A stretch of 64,000 nucleotides of DNA. It comes from Uranotaenia lowii. Its lineage: Eukaryota > Arthropoda > Insecta > Diptera > Culicidae. Positions 59,041-64,000 of the stretch are shown here, piece after piece (position 1 is the first letter of the stretch; each line of letters opens with the position of its first letter). The notes beneath the pieces were generated by a model. That model was not told the DNA's origin. It did no database searches and saw nothing but the letters and a program-made list of their open reading frames with translations. The stretch covers positions 51,380,490-51,444,489 of the forward strand of contig NC_073691.1 in the NCBI RefSeq assembly GCF_029784155.1, in the 5' to 3' direction. The position numbers were made by a program, and so were the translations under genes.

Positions 59041-59755
59041 CAGCTGCTTTCCAAAGCAGAAGTCTCAATTCACTGTCCAGATCGGAAGTCTAAATTCACT
59101 ACGATAGTTTTTTTTCAAGTAGAAGTCTTAATCCAGCCTTAATGTATTTTTTAAACCAGCAGAAGTCTCAAGCTGAAGTCTGGTTTTTTTTTAATTTGAG
59201 AAGATTTTTCAGTCCGTTTCACTACTAAAAATCCTAATTTACTAACGCATTTCCAACCACGAAATGACAGAATTTGTAAAGTTCTAAAACCTCTATCACA
59301 ATTAAACTACCAGCAGCAACCTCAATCCATTGTAACCCCTTAAAAAGGAGGAAATTCAATTCGATTCCATTTTTTAACAACCAACGCCACGCAAGTACAG
59401 CTGCTTTCCAAAGCAGGAGACTCAATTCACTGTTCAGATCGGAAGTCTAAATCCACATCGATAGTTTCTTTCAAGAAGAAGCCTTGATCCAGCCTTAATG
59501 TATTTTTTATCACCAGCAGAAGTCTCAATCCACTGAAAATTTTTTTTTAATTTGAGAAGACTTGAATCCGTAATCACGAATTTTCGCTACTTAGAATCTT
59601 AATCCGCTTACGCATTTCCAACCATGGAATGCCAGATTTTGTAGAGTTCTTAAACCTCTATCACAATTAAACTACCAGCAGCAGTTCCAATTCACCTCTT
59701 AAAAGAAGGAAATTCAATTCACCTTCACTTTTTAACGACCAGTGCGCGAAGCTTA
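59041..59755. repeat. 357-bp tandem duplication inside the decayed satellite
   Basis: 59041-59397 and 59398-59755 are diverged direct copies, both starting CAGCTGCTTTCCAAAGCAG and sharing GATCGGAAGTCTAAAT, CCAGCCTTAATGTATTTTTT and ACCTCTATCACAATTAAAC. Confidence 0.85.
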
Positions 59756-60142
59756 ATCCACTGTTACTTCTTTTCGAAGTAGAAGTTCCAATTTGCTGTA
59801 ACTTTTACTCATTTTGGAAGTCTCGATCACCCATTTTTTGTAGCAGTAGTAGCGGTAGAAGTCTCAATTTACTACGTTTTTTTTCACAGCCGAATAAAAT
59901 TTCTGATCTGCTTTAACCAGTTTATAACTACCAGAAGTCTCAATAAGCTTTCATATTGTTACTTCCTGCAGCAGTCTCAAGCCACTGTGATTTTTTCTTG
60001 TGTTTAATGATATCATTCTTTCGAACAATTGCCACAACAAAATTTCTTTTTTTTTAAACTAGAAAAAGTTCACTGATTTTTGTTTAATTTACAACCAGCG
60101 GTAGTCTCAATCCAAGTCAACCGTTTCTAGAAGTAGGTTTAT

Positions 60143-61569
60143 GAAGAATTTCGCGCCAATTCGACACAGTATCTGCAGCATGACCCTCTCAGAATCGAAT
60201 GAAACTTTGTGTGTGTATAGTCCTCAAGTAGTGAGGACACTTGGCATACTTAGTTTTCCCAAAAAAGTTCTAGACTAACATTTGAAAAGGGTCAAACTTT
60301 TCAGGCAAATGTTTTATGGAAATTTTGAGCTCTAAAATTATTCCTACACAAATATTGTCTACGAAAAGTTTATATAAAATTATTGAATTTTCAGAAAACA
60401 AAATTGACAAAAAAATATTTTAAAATCCTACACTGAGAAAAATGCATTTTGAAAACTAAAACTCAATTTTACAAAAAATGCCATCTCATAATTTGATGAA
60501 ATTTTATTCTAAGGCGGATAACAATAAGGCCTATAAGTCGATCATACTTTGCAATATGTGCATATTTTGAGGAAAAAAGTTTATCTAACAAAAAACTTAT
60601 TCATTATTTTTTAAAAAAAATCGTGTAATTTTTTTTCAGTGTAGATTTCCATCCTGTAATTCAAATACTGTTTCATTGAATTGATTGTAGGTACTGATTT
60701 CGAAGAAATAAGAGCTTCAATTGAAATAATTGATGGTAAAAGTAAGTGGCAATCCTACACTGAAAAAAAATGCAAACTAAAACCTTAAAGTCGATTTAAA
60801 AAAATGGCCACCTTTTTGTTGGAATTTGTTTTTCTTAAGCGTACTCACTTTGCGCTGTTCAGAAGAGTTGTAGAACACATTATTCCCCACCACCAAAAAA
60901 AAAATCACCGAATTCTGAGATGACCATTTTTATTCAAATCGACTTTAAGTTTTTAGTTTGCATTTTTTTTTCAGTGTAGAATTTACGCATACTTTTATCA
61001 TCATTTATTACAATCAAAGCTCTTATTTCTTCAAAATCAGAACAACCAATTCAACGAAGCAGTTTTTAAATTAAAGGTTGGAAATCTACACTGAAAAAAA
61101 ATATTTACACGATTTTCAAAAGAAATCATGAAAAAGCTTTGTTGGAAAAACTTTTTTCCCTTAAAAATGCTTAAGTTGCAATGTATGAACGACTTGTTGG
61201 CATTTTTATTACCCGACTAAAAAATTAATAAAATTCTTAGATGGTATTTTAAGGAAAATTGAGTTTAAGTTTTCGAAATGCATTTTCCTCGGTGTAGGAT
61301 TAAAAAAATCAATATTTTTTTTAAATTCAATCATTTTTCCAAAACTGTCTCATGAACGACATTTGTGTAGGAATTGTAATTTTCGAGCAAAATATTTATA
61401 ACATTTTTGCTTGGAATGTTTGGAATCTTTTCAAATGTTACTCTAGATAATTTTCGGGAAAACTAGTATGGCAAGTTGCTTTACTAGATAAGATCTTTAT
61501 GCCCACAAAGTTTTATTGATTTCTGAGAGGGTGATGTCAAATTCGTGTCGATTTGGCGTGAAATCCGTC
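60143..61569. mobile_element. Complete foldback element, 1.43 kb
   Basis: Two arms of about 700 bases pair along almost their whole length around a centre near 60857. The outer ends are GAAGAATTTCGCGCC and its near-inverted copy ending at 61569. Inner pairs include the CCTACACTGAGAAAAATGCA block at 60430 with its complement at 61278-61300, and the TGCAAACTAAAACCTTAAAG block at 60770 with 60940-60962. No coding sequence is present. It is the intact relative of the copy at 1-5343 and shows what that site looked like before insertion. Confidence 0.85.
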
Positions 61570-63035
61570 CTTAAGCACATGAGGTATGATCACTGCCCGA
61601 TTCTTACCAGATATTTTCCGACTTTGGACGTGTTTTGCAGAGTTGTTTATTTCTGTTGAAATCAACATTTTTATTTATTTTGAAACGGCTTCGAAAATTT
61701 TTATTTTCTTTCGAGTTGATCAGGAACCCCAAAGAAAACGGAATTTTGAAAAACCGCATCAACATGTTAATATCAGAGCTGGTCCCTTGAACGACATATT
61801 TTACGGTTTTTTGCATTTGTGCTTAATGCAAAACTGAAGAATGATTCCGAAAACATTTCAAACTGAGCATGATTTCTCCAACACTAATCCTGGAAAAAAA
61901 AACGTCAAACAAACTCCTAATTCCTTCTCCGAAGTACATCAACCTGTCTGGGCGACATAAAAACACTAGACTTAAAATCGTACGAACCAATTAGCACCCC
62001 GAGACTCCAGGAAAAAACAGGAGCACCAGCAAAAAAAATCCGGGTTAATTGCATTACAACCTCTCTACGTTAAGAAGTCGCTAGCCGGCTCCATCCATAG
62101 TGCGCGCCCGGGGTCGTTCGCCTTCTTTTTCCCGAGCGAGACCACACTTGGGGCGGCTTCGACTCGGACATCATATATCATCCGAGAGCGCTACGCTCTC
62201 TCGGAATAATACTGTAAGTACTATTTAATAGTCACAGCAAGACGCAAGAAAAAACGGCCGGATAACTGAAAAAATACAGCACTGTGACGCGAAGGAATAT
62301 TCGCAACACAATATGTCCCCAGCAGCGCAGTACAAAACCTAGGAAGGAGGTTAGTACTTGCCCCAAGTTTATGGCAAAGGCAAATGGTTTCGTTATCCAT
62401 TAGAAGCTAGCCGAAGGAAGTTCGTCGTTTAAGGCTAATGTCTCCAATGACGGTGACGTTTCTTTTTATTTTCCTTCGTTGAAATAGGAAACAGGTCACC
62501 CATCCACAATGGACATCTGTTGCCGACTAGCGGAAGCTGCACCGAGAGATGTCTTCCTTTCCGCTAACAACGACTTCTCGGTTTGATCTAGTCAATTTTC
62601 TAGATTAACTTTGACGATAAAAGTTGGTCCGTTTGCCGGCAGAAAGAAATAAAAATGACCTGCAAAGAGGCTATAAACCATGCGAAAATAATCATAACTA
62701 TGTCCATCTCCCGGGCACCAGCATCTGCCAGTAAGTAGGGATGGCATAAAACTTACCTCGTAAGAGCATCTACGAGAGGGAGACAGAGAGACGGGTAAAT
62801 TGAAGTGGTCTCACAATGGCGACGAAGACAACGTCACATCTCGAGGCGCACTGCTTCGACTTCTTCTTCGGGTCCATTAAAAAGGGGAGCATAAAAAATC
62901 GCGTATACAATGAGTGAAATAACGGCAGCAACAACAACAACAATGGACCGGAGCATAACAGCTGAGAAGTCACCACAAAGAATGGTCCCGAATGCCGTGG
63001 CTCATTACTGTATTGTACGCTACAGTGTTGCGTCA
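61570..63035. other. Unique region, partly GC-richer
   Basis: 62060-62560 and 62750-63030 are GC-richer. A hairpin CCGAGAGCG-CTA-CGCTCTCTCGG lies near 62181-62203. Frames are short and unrecognised. Confidence 0.4.
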
Positions 63036-63310
63036 ACCCTTTAAAGAATGGTTCCTTCTATGGTTTAAGTTAGGGTGAAACATTTTTCAACTATACCTCT
63101 ATTATTTTGACCATAAAGTTCCCGAGTTGAAGTGATATTCAAACTTAACAAGGGCAATCGATTAAAATCGATACCAAGGAAAACTTTACCAAGGGTTAAT
63201 CAACCTTTCAAGAATGATTCCTCCTATGATTGAAGTTAAGGTAAACAATTTTTCAACAATACTTCTATTATTTTGACCGCAAGAAGGACAATCGATTAAA
63301 ATCCCTTCAG
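63036..63310. repeat. Diverged tandem duplication, period about 165 bp
   Basis: 63036-63172 and 63202-63304 share TCTATTATTTTGACC, GGTTCCTTCTATG/GATTCCTCCTATG and CAATCGATTAAAATC in the same order. Confidence 0.75.
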
Positions 63311-64000
63311 GAAAACTTTTTCCTAAGGGTTAATCCAACACCTAGTGAAAATTACCAGCATTTCGCATTATCGCGTGAACCTAATTCCAAGCTTCAGCAA
63401 AAGGAAAAACTTCTCACGAAGCGCGGCAACCAATCTGAACCGGTAGAGTGTTGCTGCTGCATTCATTCATTTATTCGAAGCTTAAGGTTTTTTTCTGCTT
63501 TGTTTTTTTCATGGTTTGGTTTTGTTTTCGGTTCACGAATTTTTTCTGCAGTAGGAAAAGCGAACCGACCGTGACCGGTGGCATTGGGGATTATGATGCA
63601 TGTTACTGCAAGGTGCTTGCAGTAATCGGCTGTGGGTGGGCCCCAGGTACTTTGCAGTTGTAGTTCGCCGCCGGAGCGAACTGTTGAAATAACATACCAA
63701 CTAAATATAACTATTAGCTGTACTAATAATAGTAAAACATTGACCACAAACATCAGCTGCCTCAGCTGGTGGAACGAACGACCCAAAGCTAATAGACTTC
63801 GGTAATGCATGTTAGCTTTTGGTAAGTTAATGATTATGTGCGGGGGTTTTCCGCTTTCGTTGGGTGCAAGCGAATTTTGAAATTGATTTCCATTTTTTGT
63901 GTTGCTCAATCAGTTCAAAGCTTCAAGATATTTGAAATATGATATTCGAAATAAAAGTCAACATTTCATTACTTAGCTGTAAATTTCTATAACATAAAAT
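63311..64000. other. Unique region without a recognised gene
   Basis: A minus frame of about 148 codons at 63463-63909 starts at TTG, not ATG, and resembles nothing known. It has one hydrophobic stretch (VVNVLLLLVQLIVIFSWYVI) but no other support. Confidence 0.4.

Larger units (their letters stand above)
55545..60120. repeat. Hairpin-forming satellite based on CAGAAGTCTCAATCC
   Basis: To about 58450 the unit is near 150 bases and holds CAGAAGTCTCAATCC, then its inverted copy GGATTGACACTTCTG, then CAGAAGTCTCAATCC again, separated by short spacers, so each unit can form alternative hairpins. The marker CTGCTTCTGTGGATTGACA recurs near 55550, 55700, 55850, 56090, 56240, 56380, 56530, 56643, 58270 and 58404. 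Beyond 58480 the spacing becomes irregular and spacers diverge, but the 15-mer stays recognisable. The array is cut by the insert at 56767-58224. Confidence 0.88.

Noticed and set aside
63463..63909. Minus-strand frame of 148 codons with a hydrophobic stretch
   Set aside because: The start is TTG, no splice support was seen and the product is unrecognised.

Overview
This window is eukaryotic, AT-rich and dominated by repeats. It has no operons and no rRNA. The best organism clue is an intact IS630-Tc1-mariner transposase of the D,D37E class at 6562-7572 (minus strand), a class first described from mosquitoes (ITmD37E). Many short inverted-repeat (MITE) families and TA- or 5/8-bp target duplications fit an insect, most likely a mosquito with an expanded genome. 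The organism call is inference. No complete host gene could be recognised. Only a few splice-bounded open segments look like possible exons.

Layout. 1-5343: a long-inverted-repeat (foldback) element, cut by a hAT-type element at 90-5089 with an exact 8-bp target duplication, which is itself cut by a retroelement-like insert at about 137-3960. 5612-6075: a palindromic MITE. 6428-7735: the D,D37E transposon, followed by a tRNA-like sequence at 7827-7900. 9867-12905: several non-autonomous DNA elements. 13.9-14.3 kb: a 14-bp array. 16036-20310: one transposon nested in another, with a 5-bp target duplication. 20.3-22.3 kb: GC-richer unique sequence.

22.3-39.3 kb: an extraordinary run of simple arrays, (ACATTTTT)n, (GACTCTC)n, (TTCTCAT)n and T-rich tracts. 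All have their pyrimidine-rich strand on plus and they contain internal higher-order duplications. Small unique islands lie between them (25.1-25.9, 30.0-31.1 and 33.8-36.2 kb), and these hold the better exon candidates. 39.3-54 kb: unique sequence with MITEs at 42.6, 43.5, 45.3, 49.1, 51.1 and 53.5 kb and a 70-bp minisatellite at 45.9-46.6 kb. 54-55.3 kb: possible exons. 55.5-60.1 kb: a hairpin-forming satellite interrupted by a retroelement-like insert with a 24-bp target duplication. 60143-61569: an intact copy of the foldback element seen broken at the window start, which serves as its empty-site reference. 61.6-64 kb: unique sequence with one small duplication.

The main biology visible is nested transposition and array expansion rather than a gene system. 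The most unusual points are gene-like open segments inside the 5-kb hAT-bounded insertion, a MITE with Transib/RSS-like CACAGTG termini, and the strand-consistent megasatellite block. All alignments were made by eye.
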